Part shown: one piece after another, positions 35,917-45,502 of the stretch
How positions within the stretch are numbered: the first letter of the stretch is position 1
How the letters are laid out: each line of letters begins with the position of its first letter
Assembly: GCF_013371465.1 (NCBI RefSeq)
Contig: NZ_JABWDU010000002.1
Coordinates: 1,033,666-1,097,665, forward strand
Direction of reading: 5' to 3'
DNA: 64,000 bases
Origin: Ensifer oleiphilus
GTDB lineage: Bacteria > Pseudomonadota > Alphaproteobacteria > Rhizobiales > Rhizobiaceae
The notes under the pieces: generated by a model
The model's input: the letters and a program-made list of their open reading frames with translations, nothing else
The model's database searches: none
Told to the model about the DNA's origin: nothing
Made by a program: the position numbers and the translations under genes

Positions 35917-36909
35917 ATGACAGTGAGATTTGGTCTTCTGGGCGCTGGACGCATCGGCAAGGTTCACGCAAAAGCCGTCAGCGGCAATCCCGATGCCGTG
36001 CTCGTCGCCGTGGCCGATGCCTTCCCGGCCGCAGCCGATGCCATCGCCAAGGCCTATGGCTGCGAGGTCCGCACCATCGAGGCAATCGAAAAGTCGGCCG
36101 ATATCGACGCTGTCGTCATCTGCACGCCGACCGACACCCATGCCGACCTGATCGAGCGTTTCGCCCGCGCCGGCAAGGCGATATTCTGCGAAAAACCCAT
36201 CGATCTCGATGTCGATCGCGTCCGGGCCTGCATGAAGGTGGTTGCCGAGACCAAGGGCAAGCTGATGGTTGGCTTCAACCGTCGCTTCGACCCGCATTTC
36301 ATGGCCGTTCGCAAGGCCATCGACGCCGGCAAGATCGGCGATGTCGAGATGGTGACGATCACGTCCCGCGACCCCGGCGCGCCGCCGGTCGACTACATCA
36401 AGCGTTCGGGCGGCATCTTCCGCGACATGACGATCCACGACTTCGACATGGCGCGCTTTCTGCTCGGCGAAGAGCCGGAGTCGGTCACCGCGACCGCAGC
36501 CGTGCTCGTCGACAAGGCGATCGGCGAAGCCGGCGACTACGACAGCGTGTCCGTCATCTTGCAGACCGCATCCGGCAAGCAGGCGATCATCTCCAACTCG
36601 CGTCGCGCCACCTACGGTTATGACCAGCGCATCGAGGTTCATGGCTCCAAGGGCGTCGTCTCGGCCGAGAACCAGCGCCCGGTCTCGATCGAAATCGCCA
36701 ATGGCGACGGCTACACCCGCCCGCCGCTGCACGACTTCTTCATGACCCGCTACACCGAAGCCTATGCCAACGAGATCGAGAGCTTCATCTCCGCGATCGA
36801 AAAGGGCACGGAAATTACCCCTTCGGGCAAGGACGGCCTGGCAGCGCTGGCGCTTGCCGACGCGGCGGTAAAGTCGGTCGTGGAAAAGCGCCAGATCAGC
36901 GTCGGTTGA
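35917..36909 (+). CDS. iolG: Inositol 2-dehydrogenase (Gfo/Idh/MocA family)
   Basis: A 330-residue Gfo/Idh/MocA oxidoreductase. The N-terminal NAD site is FGLLGAGRIGKVHAKAV; ICTPTDTHADLIERFARAGKAIFCEKPIDLD carries the family EKP motif near residue 95; RDPGAPPVDYIKRSGGIFRDMTIHDFDMARF near residues 150-180 matches inositol dehydrogenases, with the catalytic Asp and His in DMTIHDFD. It oxidises myo-inositol to 2-keto-myo-inositol. The start at 35917 gives the normal MTVRFGLLG. No other iol genes are in the window, as is common in rhizobia where iolG is apart from iolCDEB. Confidence 0.88.
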   Translation: MTVRFGLLGAGRIGKVHAKAVSGNPDAVLVAVADAFPAAADAIAKAYGCEVRTIEAIEKSADIDAVVICTPTDTHADLIERFARAGKAIFCEKPIDLDVDRVRACMKVVAETKGKLMVGFNRRFDPHFMAVRKAIDAGKIGDVEMVTITSRDPGAPPVDYIKRSGGIFRDMTIHDFDMARFLLGEEPESVTATAAVLVDKAIGEAGDYDSVSVILQTASGKQAIISNSRRATYGYDQRIEVHGSKGVVSAENQRPVSIEIANGDGYTRPPLHDFFMTRYTEAYANEIESFISAIEKGTEITPSGKDGLAALALADAAVKSVVEKRQISVG

Positions 36910-36980
36910 TACGCAGGCAAGCGTAAGATCGGATGGCCGGGCGCAGTGCGCTCGGCCGTTTGCATTTCCCGGCTACCGAT

Positions 36981-39347
36981 TCAGCCGTCGGCACGCAGCG
37001 CCTCGGGCGCCCATTCGCTTGCCTGTTCCTCTTGCCCGATGCTGGGCGCAACCCCGGGCCTGCCGGTGAGAAACCCCTGGACCTGCAGGCAGCCTTCGTC
37101 GACCAGGATCTGTCTTTGCCGCTCCGTTTCCACGCCCTCTGTCACGACAGGCAGGTTGAGGCTGTTGCCGAGCGCAATGATCGCCCGGACGATCGCGTGC
37201 GCCGAAGGGTCCTTGTCGATCAGAGCGGTGAAGCTGCAATCGATCTTCAGCTTGTCGAACGGAAAGGTCTGCAAGTTGCTGAGCGAGGAATGGCCGGTGC
37301 CGAAATCGTCCATCACGATGTGCACCCCGTGGATGCGCAGCCGCCCGAGGGTGGCAAGGACATCTTCGCGATTGTGCAGAAGCGCAGCCTCGGTGATCTC
37401 CAGCTCCAGCCTGCGCGGCTCCAACCCCGTGCGCCGCAGGATGCCGAAGATCTGGTCGAACAGATTGGGAAGCAGGAATTGCACCGGCGAGATATTGACC
37501 GACACCGGCAAGGGCTCGTTCCATTTGGCCGCCTCCCTGCAGGCCTGTTCCAGCACCCACTCGCCGATCTGGATGATCGAACCGCTTTGCTCGGCAATGG
37601 GGATGAAGACATCGGGACTGATCAGGCCGCGCTCGGGATGCATCCAGCGCAAGAGCGCTTCATAGCCCAGAACCCGGTCGCCGCGCAGATCGACAAGGGG
37701 TTGATATTCAAGGAAGAGCTGCCGGCGAAGCACGGCGTGACGCAAGTCGTTTTCAATCTGCCGGCGGGTGCGCACGGCTTCGTCCATCTCCGTGTCGAAG
37801 AAGCAGGCAATCCCCTTGCCGGATTGTTTGGCGCGGTAGAGCGCGGTATCGGCGTTGTTGCGCAGCCGGTCGGCGGTGTCGCCGTCGATCGGGTAGATCG
37901 CGGCACCGATGCTGACGCCAACGGCGGTCGGATCGCGGTTCGTATCCATCTCGGCGGCAAAAAACGTCAGGATGCGGTCTGTCAGATGACGGGCTGCCTC
38001 GGGTTGCTCGCCCCCGACCTGAAGGATGGCAAACTCGTCACCGCCCAGCCGGGCGACGGTATCCCCCTCGCCGACCGCCTTGCGCAGGATGTCGGCAACC
38101 TTCTTCAGGATGCGATCGCCCTCGCCGTGGCCAAAGATGTCGTTGACCGCCTTGAACCGATCGAGATCGAGGCAGAGGATGGCAAGGCGCTCGTCCTTCG
38201 CGGCCGCGGCCGCCATGACCTGGGCAAGGCGGAGGTCGAAGAAACCGCGGTTGGGAAGGTCGGTCAAGGCATCGTGGTGCGCCAGATGTTCGATGGTGCG
38301 CTCGGCTTCCTTGCGCGCGCTCAGATCACGCACGAAGATCACCTCGCATTCGCGTCCGCGGTATTCGATCATCCGGCACGTGAACTCGACAGGAACGGAC
38401 TGCCCGGCAACATTGACCAGATCGATTTCCCTCGGACCGTCGCCGCGATGATGGCCCTCCAACCCCTCCTTGCCGAAGGCAAAAATGTCGGTGGGATCTC
38501 TAGCGACAAGCTCGGGAACCTTGCAGCCCGCCAAACGTGCGAAGCGCTCATTGGCGTCGATGATGCGGCCTTCATGCACGATGGCCATGCCTTCCAGCGA
38601 TGCATTGGCAAGTCCGCGCAGGTCGGTCAGATGGCGGTCGACGAACACCGCTCCGAAAGCCAGGATGATCAGCATGGTCGAGGCAGCAATGACCCCGCCG
38701 GCAAGCCAGGCGGGATGAATGACATCGGCTGCCGGAATATCCGGCGCCGGCACCAGCGTCACGCCGCTCATCGACGTAAAATGCAGGACGCAGATGGAAA
38801 TGACGAGCAACAAGGTCGAAACCGCCAGCCGGCGGATGTTACGCAACACATGAAAGGCATGAAGCGCTGCTGACGCCAGCACGGTACCGGCAGCGATGGC
38901 GAAGGCCGTGAACCTGGCATCGTAAACGATGTGGCCGGGCATCTCGAGCGCCTGCATGCCGGTAAAGTGCATGGCGGCGATACCCACACCCAGGATGACC
39001 CCGCTTGACGCGAGAGCGTAATGCGAGCGCGCACCGAGACCGATCGTGAACGCGACCCAGGCAGCCGCGACGGCCACCGCAATGGAGAGCGCTGTTCCCG
39101 ATGCGCCGTAGGAAACCGTCATCCCGCCATCATAGGCAAGCATCGCGATGAAATGGGTGGACCAGACGCCGATGCCGCAGGCAAAACCACTGGCAGCGAC
39201 CCACAGAGCGCGCTGGTTGCCTTCGCTTCGCTGGGCCCGCAACAGCAGCAGCATGGTTGCGACACAACCCGCCAGGCAAACCACGGCGGCCACCAGCACC
39301 AGGCGCCAATCGTGGTCATCGCGTATGCATGCAATCACTGAAAACAT
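36981..39347 (-). CDS. MHYT-PAS-GGDEF-EAL membrane protein (c-di-GMP turnover)
   Basis: A 788-residue protein. Residues 10-240 form an MHYT sensor with seven helices and the repeated Met/His pattern (WSTHFIAMLAYDG, VGIAAMHFTGMQAL, LHFTSMSG) thought to bind copper and sense redox gases. A PAS-like domain (NASLEGMAIVHEGRIIDANERFARL) follows, then a GGDEF domain with an intact RLGGDEFAIL active site near residue 470, and an EAL domain (VLGYEALLRWMHPE near 610, with the DDFGTGHSSL loop). Both active sites appear intact, so it could make or break c-di-GMP. The start at 39347 drops six unlikely residues. It is a single gene. Confidence 0.92.
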   Translation of the reverse strand: MFSVIACIRDDHDWRLVLVAAVVCLAGCVATMLLLLRAQRSEGNQRALWVAASGFACGIGVWSTHFIAMLAYDGGMTVSYGASGTALSIAVAVAAAWVAFTIGLGARSHYALASSGVILGVGIAAMHFTGMQALEMPGHIVYDARFTAFAIAAGTVLASAALHAFHVLRNIRRLAVSTLLLVISICVLHFTSMSGVTLVPAPDIPAADVIHPAWLAGGVIAASTMLIILAFGAVFVDRHLTDLRGLANASLEGMAIVHEGRIIDANERFARLAGCKVPELVARDPTDIFAFGKEGLEGHHRGDGPREIDLVNVAGQSVPVEFTCRMIEYRGRECEVIFVRDLSARKEAERTIEHLAHHDALTDLPNRGFFDLRLAQVMAAAAAKDERLAILCLDLDRFKAVNDIFGHGEGDRILKKVADILRKAVGEGDTVARLGGDEFAILQVGGEQPEAARHLTDRILTFFAAEMDTNRDPTAVGVSIGAAIYPIDGDTADRLRNNADTALYRAKQSGKGIACFFDTEMDEAVRTRRQIENDLRHAVLRRQLFLEYQPLVDLRGDRVLGYEALLRWMHPERGLISPDVFIPIAEQSGSIIQIGEWVLEQACREAAKWNEPLPVSVNISPVQFLLPNLFDQIFGILRRTGLEPRRLELEITEAALLHNREDVLATLGRLRIHGVHIVMDDFGTGHSSLSNLQTFPFDKLKIDCSFTALIDKDPSAHAIVRAIIALGNSLNLPVVTEGVETERQRQILVDEGCLQVQGFLTGRPGVAPSIGQEEQASEWAPEALRADG

Positions 39348-39476
39348 GATCGTCTCCCGCGTCAACGATAGCTTGACAAGGAGTCGCTAAATAACTGTAA
39401 ATTGTATTGGCCCGTTTGCTCGCCCTTGATACAACCCCAAAAATGGTTGCGTCATAGCGCGCCACACGCGTGGCAG

Positions 39477-40688
39477 TCAGGCCGTGGCGATCTCGCTATC
39501 GATCACGCCCAAGGCGCGCTCGAGATGTCCGTCGAAAACGAGCCGTTGTTCGTCGAGAACAACGGATATTTCGGGCGGCCCCTGAAGCCGGAGCTGGAGA
39601 GACTGGGACACACCCTCCACCAGCCCGCCGTGCAAGAGGTCGAAGTAGCGTGTGCCGGGGCCGGTGACGTAGATCGGCATGCGCTCATAAAGACTGAGCA
39701 TGCGCGATATGCCGTTGCCAAGAGCAAGACCGGCCTGCCGAAAGGCATAGCCCGCCATGCGATGCCCCTGGCGCGCACTCGCAGCGATCTTGTCCATCTC
39801 GGCGATCGGCACGAACTTTGCCGGGATCGTATCGGGCGGCACTTCGAAAGCTGCCCGCAGGATGCCGTAGAACCCGGCGGCCGCTTCGATGCAGCCATAG
39901 GCTCCGCACCGGCACAATCCGGCCGATGGCGCATGCAGCATGTGCCCGAAGTTTGGCGCCGTCACGTCGATCTCGCCGAACCTGCCCTTGCGGGCAACGC
40001 CGAGGCCGATGCTGTGGCCGAGCGAGATGGCGGCAAGCGATCGGAAACCCGCCGCCGGCGCGCGCTCCGCTTCCGCCGCCAGCGCCTGCGCCACCAGCAA
40101 GGTCTCATTGTTGAGCATCACCTTCGCCCGCCACTGCGGGGCAAGCAGTGCTGCAAAATCGAGCTGTTCGCTGCCGAACACCGGCGACCAGAGCAGACGC
40201 GCGGCATCGTTGTCGACATCGACCAGCCCCTTGCTGCTGATGGAGACGGCGAGCACACGGTCACGCGTCAGGCGCGAACGCTGCAGCAAGCGCTCCAGCG
40301 CTTCGACGAAGATCTGCGCGAAGGCGGTCGTGCCGCGCTGGTCGTGATTGCGGCTCTCCTCGAAGCGGTCGAGCAGCGTGCCGCCATAGTCAGTCAGTGA
40401 ATATTGCACCACGTCGGAGGAGATGCGCACGACGATGACATAGCCGCAATCGCGGCGCGGCGTGAACAGAACACGCGGCCGCCCGCGCCCGCCCTGCACC
40501 TGCTGCTCCGCCTTGGCGATGACGCCTGCCCGCTCGAGCTCGGCCGTGATCGCCGACACGGTCGCAGACGCAAGCCCGGTCGCCGCGGAAATTTCGGTAT
40601 GGGAAAGATTGCGGGCGCGCCTGAGCGCAGCAAGAACAAGGGCGCTGTTTTGCTGACGCACGAGTTCAGTGCTGGACTTGGTCAGCAT
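39477..40688 (-). CDS. ROK-family repressor, XylR-like
   Basis: A 403-residue ROK protein with an N-terminal winged helix-turn-helix (TELVRQQNSALVLAALRRARNLSHTEISAATGLASATVSAITAEL) and a sugar-kinase-like ROK domain. The zinc-binding motif is at about CRCGAYGCIEAAAGF (residue 290), but the glycine-rich ATP site of true kinases is weak, so it acts as a sugar-sensing repressor. Two adjacent ATGs exist; the second is better spaced from AAGGA. It is divergent from a xylose-type ABC operon and both promoters carry the same palindrome, so xylose or a related sugar is the probable inducer. Confidence 0.85.
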   Translation of the reverse strand: MLTKSSTELVRQQNSALVLAALRRARNLSHTEISAATGLASATVSAITAELERAGVIAKAEQQVQGGRGRPRVLFTPRRDCGYVIVVRISSDVVQYSLTDYGGTLLDRFEESRNHDQRGTTAFAQIFVEALERLLQRSRLTRDRVLAVSISSKGLVDVDNDAARLLWSPVFGSEQLDFAALLAPQWRAKVMLNNETLLVAQALAAEAERAPAAGFRSLAAISLGHSIGLGVARKGRFGEIDVTAPNFGHMLHAPSAGLCRCGAYGCIEAAAGFYGILRAAFEVPPDTIPAKFVPIAEMDKIAASARQGHRMAGYAFRQAGLALGNGISRMLSLYERMPIYVTGPGTRYFDLLHGGLVEGVSQSLQLRLQGPPEISVVLDEQRLVFDGHLERALGVIDSEIATA

Positions 40689-40804
40689 CATACGTCCTTG
40701 CCGGTGGCGGGTCCTTCGAACACATGCCCTCCCAAAGCATCTGCCGTTCGGCGAAGCAAGGCGCTGACGGCCTTGTCGACAGCCTTGCCAATCTCTGCCA
40801 CTGA

Positions 40805-40825
40805 TTTTCTCGACTGTCGAGAAAT
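40805..40825 (+). promoter_or_regulatory. Palindromic operator, repressor side
   Basis: TTTTCTCGAC (40805-40814), a central T, and GTCGAGAAAT (40816-40825): nine of ten positions are symmetric. It lies 117 bases upstream of the ROK repressor start and is nearly identical to the copy before xylF, which indicates autoregulation. Confidence 0.8.
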
Positions 40826-41137
40826 AATCCACAGGCCATTTCGCACGCCACGCAACCGCAAAGGCCGTGTTCGGCCGCGGCCTGTGAGGCTTTGCCGGGA
40901 GTTGCATTGCACGAGCGCCGACCAAACTCTACCGAGCAAACGGACAAGCCACCTGGCACCGACATGCTGATCATCGCGGGGATCGCTTGAAATAACACAA
41001 CAATCCTTTCCTGACCGGCTGCGGCATCGCTCCTTCCCGTGTGGCGCGGAAGTTGTGTGGGTTGCGAACCGGTGCATCCAGGCGTCGAATGCAACCGGGT
41101 TGGCCGTGTTGACAGGTCCCGGATTCCATGACATTCA

Positions 41138-41158
41138 TTTTCTCGACTGTCGAGAAAA
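41138..41158 (+). promoter_or_regulatory. Palindromic operator, xylF side
   Basis: TTTTCTCGAC (41138-41147), a central T, and GTCGAGAAAA (41149-41158): a perfect ten-base dyad, about 106 bases upstream of the xylF start. Outside the arms the copies also share short flanking sequence (AT before, TAA after). Confidence 0.82.
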
Positions 41159-41263
41159 TAAAGCCGAACGATGTTGCGGTGGCGTTTCGACAGCGTTGCA
41201 AGGCTGGCCGAGGATGGTGCGGGAGGTTCGCACGCTCAGCCGGCCGCCACTCGGGAGGATAAT

Positions 41264-42301
41264 ATGAAAATCGTTTTGAAGCTGATGGCAGGGGCTGCCA
41301 TCATCGCGTCGATGCATTCCGCCGCAATCGCCAAGGATCTGGTGGTCGGCGTTTCCTGGTCGAACTTCCAGGAAGAGCGTTGGAAAACCGACGAAGCCGC
41401 CATCAAGGCAGCGCTTGAGGCATCCGGCGACAAGTACATTTCCGCAGACGCGCAGTCTTCCGCTGCCAAGCAGCTGACCGACGTCGAATCGCTGATCGCC
41501 CAGGGCGCCAACGCTTTGATCGTGCTGGCGCAGGACAGCGACGCCATCGGCCCGGCCATTGAAAAGGCTGCCGCCGAAGGCATTCCGGTCGTCGGCTACG
41601 ACCGCCTGATCGAAAACCCGGCCGCCTTTTACATCACCTTCGACAACAAGGAAGTGGGCCGCATGCAGGCTCGCGAAGTGTTCAAGGTCAAGCCGGAAGG
41701 CAACTATGTCTTCATCAAGGGCTCGTCTGCCGATCCGAACGCCGACTTCCTGTTCTCCGGGCAGATGGAAGTGCTGAAGGAAGCCGTCGACGCCGGCAAG
41801 ATCAAGAATGTCGGCGAAGCCTATACCGACGGCTGGAAGCCGGAAAATGCCCAGAAGAACATGGAGCAGTTCCTGACTGCCAACGACAACAAGGTCGATG
41901 CGGTCGTCGCCTCCAATGACGGCACCGCCGGCGGCGCGATCGCAGCCCTCGACGCGCAAGGGTTGGCCGGTTCCGTTCCGGTCTCCGGCCAGGACGCCGA
42001 CAAGGCAGCGCTGAACCGCGTAGCGCTCGGCACCCAGACCGTTTCGGTCTGGAAGGACAGCCGAGAACTCGGCAAGCGCGCCGCCGAAATCGCAGCGGAA
42101 CTCGCAAGCGGCAAGAAGATGGAAGAAATCGCCGGCGTGACCGCCTTCAACGGCGGCCCGAAGGGCGTATCCATGCAGTCGGTCTTCCTCGCACCGCTTC
42201 CGATCACCAAGGAGAACCTCAACGTCGTCATCGACGCCGGCTGGATCTCCAAGGACGAAGCCTGCCAGGGCGTCAAGGGCGACGTCGCTGCGTGCAAATA
42301 A
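41264..42301 (+). CDS. xylF: Xylose-type ABC transporter substrate-binding protein
   Basis: A 345-residue periplasmic protein with a signal peptide ([22 protein letters not shown]). The mature domain begins [24 protein letters not shown] and contains [19 protein letters not shown] and [22 protein letters not shown], which fit D-xylose-binding XylF rather than ribose or galactose binders. GGGAGGATAAT precedes the ATG at 41264. It is the first gene of xylF-xylH-xylG, separated from xylH by a strong hairpin, and divergent from the ROK repressor. Confidence 0.9.
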   Translation: MKIVLKLMAGAAIIASMHSAAIAKDLVVGVSWSNFQEERWKTDEAAIKAALEASGDKYISADAQSSAAKQLTDVESLIAQGANALIVLAQDSDAIGPAIEKAAAEGIPVVGYDRLIENPAAFYITFDNKEVGRMQAREVFKVKPEGNYVFIKGSSADPNADFLFSGQMEVLKEAVDAGKIKNVGEAYTDGWKPENAQKNMEQFLTANDNKVDAVVASNDGTAGGAIAALDAQGLAGSVPVSGQDADKAALNRVALGTQTVSVWKDSRELGKRAAEIAAELASGKKMEEIAGVTAFNGGPKGVSMQSVFLAPLPITKENLNVVIDAGWISKDEACQGVKGDVAACK

Positions 42302-42335
42302 GCCGCCCGGACAGGATTGAGCTCTGACCTCAAGA

Positions 42336-42368
42336 CAAGCGCCGCAACGCACCCCGTTGCGGCGCTTG
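42336..42368 (+). terminator. Strong intercistronic hairpin between xylF and xylH
   Basis: A perfect 14-base-pair stem, CAAGCGCCGCAACG (42336-42349) with CGTTGCGGCGCTTG (42355-42368), and a five-base loop, begins 34 bases after the xylF stop. It has no T-run, so it probably protects the upstream xylF message from 3' decay and partly lowers expression of the membrane genes. Confidence 0.65.
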
Positions 42369-42540
42369 CGCAAGGTGCGACCGGGGCGGACAATGCGGAG
42401 GGACCTTCGGGCACGCATTGGCACAAACGAGAGCAGCGCTCGACAGATGTCTTCATCATCAGACTTGTCGCGTCCCATCCGGCCGTTTCGTGCCGGCAGA
42501 CGCGGTGACATCAACGAAAGAGTGGGGGGAAGGCACGTCC

Positions 42541-43869
42541 ATGGCCGACATCACACAGGGCAACCAGACACAAAGAACCCAGGCCAATCGGGCCCGCAAT
42601 GCAGACGAGAACCCGGTGAAGCGCTTTTTCCGCGCCACCGAGATCGACACCCGCTTGCTCGGCATGGTCGGCGCGCTGGCCATCATCTGGCTCGGCTTCG
42701 AGATCATGACCGGCGGCCTCTTCCTGACGCCGCGCAACCTTTGGAACCTGACGGTTCAGACTTCGTCCGTCGCCGTGATGGCGACCGGTATGGTGCTCAT
42801 CATCGTCACCCGCAACATTGATCTGTCGGTCGGCTCGGTGCTCGGCTTCTGCGGCATGATCATGGCTGTCATGCAGGTCAAGGTCCTGCCGCAATATCTC
42901 GGGCTCGAGCACCCCGCCATCTGGATCATCACGCTTGCCTGCGGCATTGCTGTCGGTGCTGCGATCGGCGCACTCCAGGGATCGATCATCGCCTTCCTCA
43001 ACGTGCCGGCCTTCATCGTCACGCTCGGCGGCCTGCTTGTCTGGCGCGGTGCCACATGGTTCGTCACCAGCGGCCAGACCGTCGCACCGATGAATTCCAC
43101 CTTCCGCCTGATGGGCGGCGGCACCGAAGGCTCGATCGGGGCAACAGCCAGCTGGATCGTCGGCATCATCGCCTGTATCGCCATCGTCGGGGCCATCCTC
43201 AACTCGCGCAAGCAGCGCAAGCGCTTCGGCTTTCCGCTGCGCCCGGTCTGGGCCGAGTATTTCCTCGGCATCCTCGGCTGTATCCTGGTGATGGGTGCCG
43301 TCGCGATCGCCAATCACTATTACTGGCCGGTCAACATCGCCCGCAAATACGCCGATGCCAACGGCATCGCCTGGCCGGACGGTGGCTTGCTGATCTCGCA
43401 CGGCATCGCCATCCCCGTGCTGGTCGCCATCGCCGTCGGCATCGTCATGACCTTCATCGCCACCCGCCTGCGCTTCGGCCGCTACGTCTTTGCGCTCGGC
43501 GGCAACCCTGAGGCCGCCGAACTGGCAGGGATCAAGACCCGCTGGGTCACCGTCAAGATCTTCATGCTGATGGGCGTGCTCTGCGCCATCGCCGCTGCGA
43601 TCTCGACCGCCCGCCTCAACGCCGCGACCAATGCGCAAGGCGAACTCGACGAGCTCTACACGATCGCAGCCGCGGTTATCGGCGGCACGTCGCTTGCCGG
43701 CGGCGTCGGCACGATCGCCGGCGCGATGATCGGCGCCCTCGTCATGCAATCGCTGCAGTCGGGCATGGTGCTGCTCGGGATCGATAGTCCGTTCCAGCGC
43801 ATCGTCGTCGGCGTGGTTCTTGTCGTGGCCGTCTGGCTCGACACCATCTACCGCGCCCGTGCCAAGTAA
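42541..43869 (+). CDS. xylH: Xylose-type ABC transporter permease
   Basis: A 442-residue membrane protein with about eleven helices, longer than most sugar permeases, as is typical for XylH. Family segments are VAVMATGMVLIIVTRNIDLSVGSVLGFCGM near residue 78 and YVFALGGNPEAAELAGIKTRWVTVKIFMLMG near 320. The N-terminal 35 residues are hydrophilic (NQTQRTQANRARNADENPVK). GGGGGAAGG precedes the ATG at 42541, which starts the protein; the frame stays open upstream without a better start. xylG follows after 15 bases. Confidence 0.92.
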   Translation: MADITQGNQTQRTQANRARNADENPVKRFFRATEIDTRLLGMVGALAIIWLGFEIMTGGLFLTPRNLWNLTVQTSSVAVMATGMVLIIVTRNIDLSVGSVLGFCGMIMAVMQVKVLPQYLGLEHPAIWIITLACGIAVGAAIGALQGSIIAFLNVPAFIVTLGGLLVWRGATWFVTSGQTVAPMNSTFRLMGGGTEGSIGATASWIVGIIACIAIVGAILNSRKQRKRFGFPLRPVWAEYFLGILGCILVMGAVAIANHYYWPVNIARKYADANGIAWPDGGLLISHGIAIPVLVAIAVGIVMTFIATRLRFGRYVFALGGNPEAAELAGIKTRWVTVKIFMLMGVLCAIAAAISTARLNAATNAQGELDELYTIAAAVIGGTSLAGGVGTIAGAMIGALVMQSLQSGMVLLGIDSPFQRIVVGVVLVVAVWLDTIYRARAK

Positions 43870-43884
43870 GAAGGGGTCCGACCA

Positions 43885-44670
<786 letters not shown>

Positions 44671-44681
44671 TCAAGGATACC

Positions 44682-44713
44682 GAATGGCCCGGCAAACGCC
44701 GGGCCATTCTTTT
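44682..44713 (+). terminator. Rho-independent terminator of xylFHG
   Basis: A perfect 12-base-pair stem, GAATGGCCCGGC (44682-44693) with GCCGGGCCATTC (44698-44709), an AAAC loop and TTTT (44710-44713), starts 12 bases after the xylG stop. Confidence 0.92.
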
Positions 44714-45040
44714 GATGCCCAAACGATCCGCCTCGCGGCAAGCAAGCGCCGCGTGAGGACGCGAAGGCAGGATGCTGGAAGGCCCTTGCCGATCTACCTG
44801 GTTCGCGAAACGCCCCTCGCCCCCGCAGCCCGTCGATGTATGTCGCAAGCCGACGCTCGTACGTTCTCCCGTCATCCGCAGAGACCTGTTCGAAGGCCCC
44901 ATTCGACCGATTGCATTGGCAGCAATTTGCAGTCCTTCGCAAATTCCCCTGCGAACTCCGTCATTTCACCATTGAAGCGACGCGCAAGCTAAGCTATGAA
45001 CCGCTCACAGCCCGCTTCGGCGGCCTCGCTGCAAACGGAT
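44714..45040 (+). other. Gene-free region between xylG and tRNA-Arg
   Basis: About 330 bases with no open frame that shows family features. The end contains a likely tRNA promoter: TTGAAG (44972-44977) and TATGAA (44995-45000) with a 17-base spacer, 41 bases before the first tRNA base. Nothing else was seen. Confidence 0.5.
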
Positions 45041-45117
45041 GCACCCGTAGCTCAGCTGGATAGAGTGTTGGATTCCGATTCCAAAGGTCACAGGTTCGAA
45101 TCCTGTCGGGTGCGCCA
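45041..45117 (+). tRNA. tRNA-Arg (anticodon CCG)
   Basis: A 77-base cloverleaf: acceptor stem GCACCCG with CGGGTGC, D arm GCTC...GAGT, anticodon stem TTGGA with TCCAA and loop TTCCGAT (anticodon CCG, reading CGG), T arm ACAGG-TTCGAAT-CCTGT, discriminator G and an encoded CCA end. A run of five T follows (45118-45123 region). Confidence 0.95.
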
Positions 45118-45502
45118 TTTTTCACAGGTCCTCGCCGGCCAATAGATTGCAGTTTATTCTCGACACATAAGCAACTTTTGACCCGAACGGGTTTTCGAAC
45201 GGTTCCGCAATACGGTGGCTGAGCTTGATCGTCTGGCGCTCAAAACCCCTGCCGCCGCACCTCATGCGGTGACGGCGTTGTCGTGAAGCGGGTATAGCCG
45301 AAGCCGGGTCAATCCCAGCGGTTACCCCGCTTTGACCTGTCCTCGCCACCTGCTAATGTGGCGTCAGGCAACCCAGAGGTTCGAGCGGACAATTGCACCC
45401 GCGACCGTATCTCGCCACAGCACACTGGAAATGACGCACGCCTGAGAAATGGAACTCCACCCGCCCCGAGTTGCGCACAGCTCGGCATTGCAAGGAGACA
45501 CC
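45118..45502. other. Gene-free region between tRNA-Arg and the secreted hydrolase
   Basis: 385 bases. A short - strand frame (45122-45349) is open and partly protein-like at its C-terminus, but I recognise no family and no ribosome site. The tRNA 3' end is a common integration site, yet no integrase or second copy of the tRNA end was seen. The last part (GGAGAC at 45491-45497) is the ribosome site of the next gene. Confidence 0.4.

Larger units (their letters stand above)
40692..41263. other. Gene-free divergent control region between ROK repressor and xylF
   Basis: About 570 bases without a gene that I can support; open frames on both strands lack family features and cross the operators. 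It holds two copies of one palindrome 333 bases apart (listed separately), each about 115 bases upstream of a start codon. The 235 bases between the operator next to the repressor and the base at about 41060 have no structure that I can name. Confidence 0.5.

Noticed and set aside
36933-38873. Long + strand frame of 646 codons opposite the c-di-GMP protein
   Set aside because: Mirror of the GGDEF-EAL coding strand; no family features.
40692-41263. Small genes inside the ROK/xylF gap
   Set aside because: Several short frames cross the two operators and have no ribosome sites, conserved motifs or consistent codon use.
45041-45502. tRNA-Arg 3' end as attachment site of an integrated element
   Set aside because: No integrase gene, no repeated tRNA 3' end downstream, and ordinary genes on both sides.
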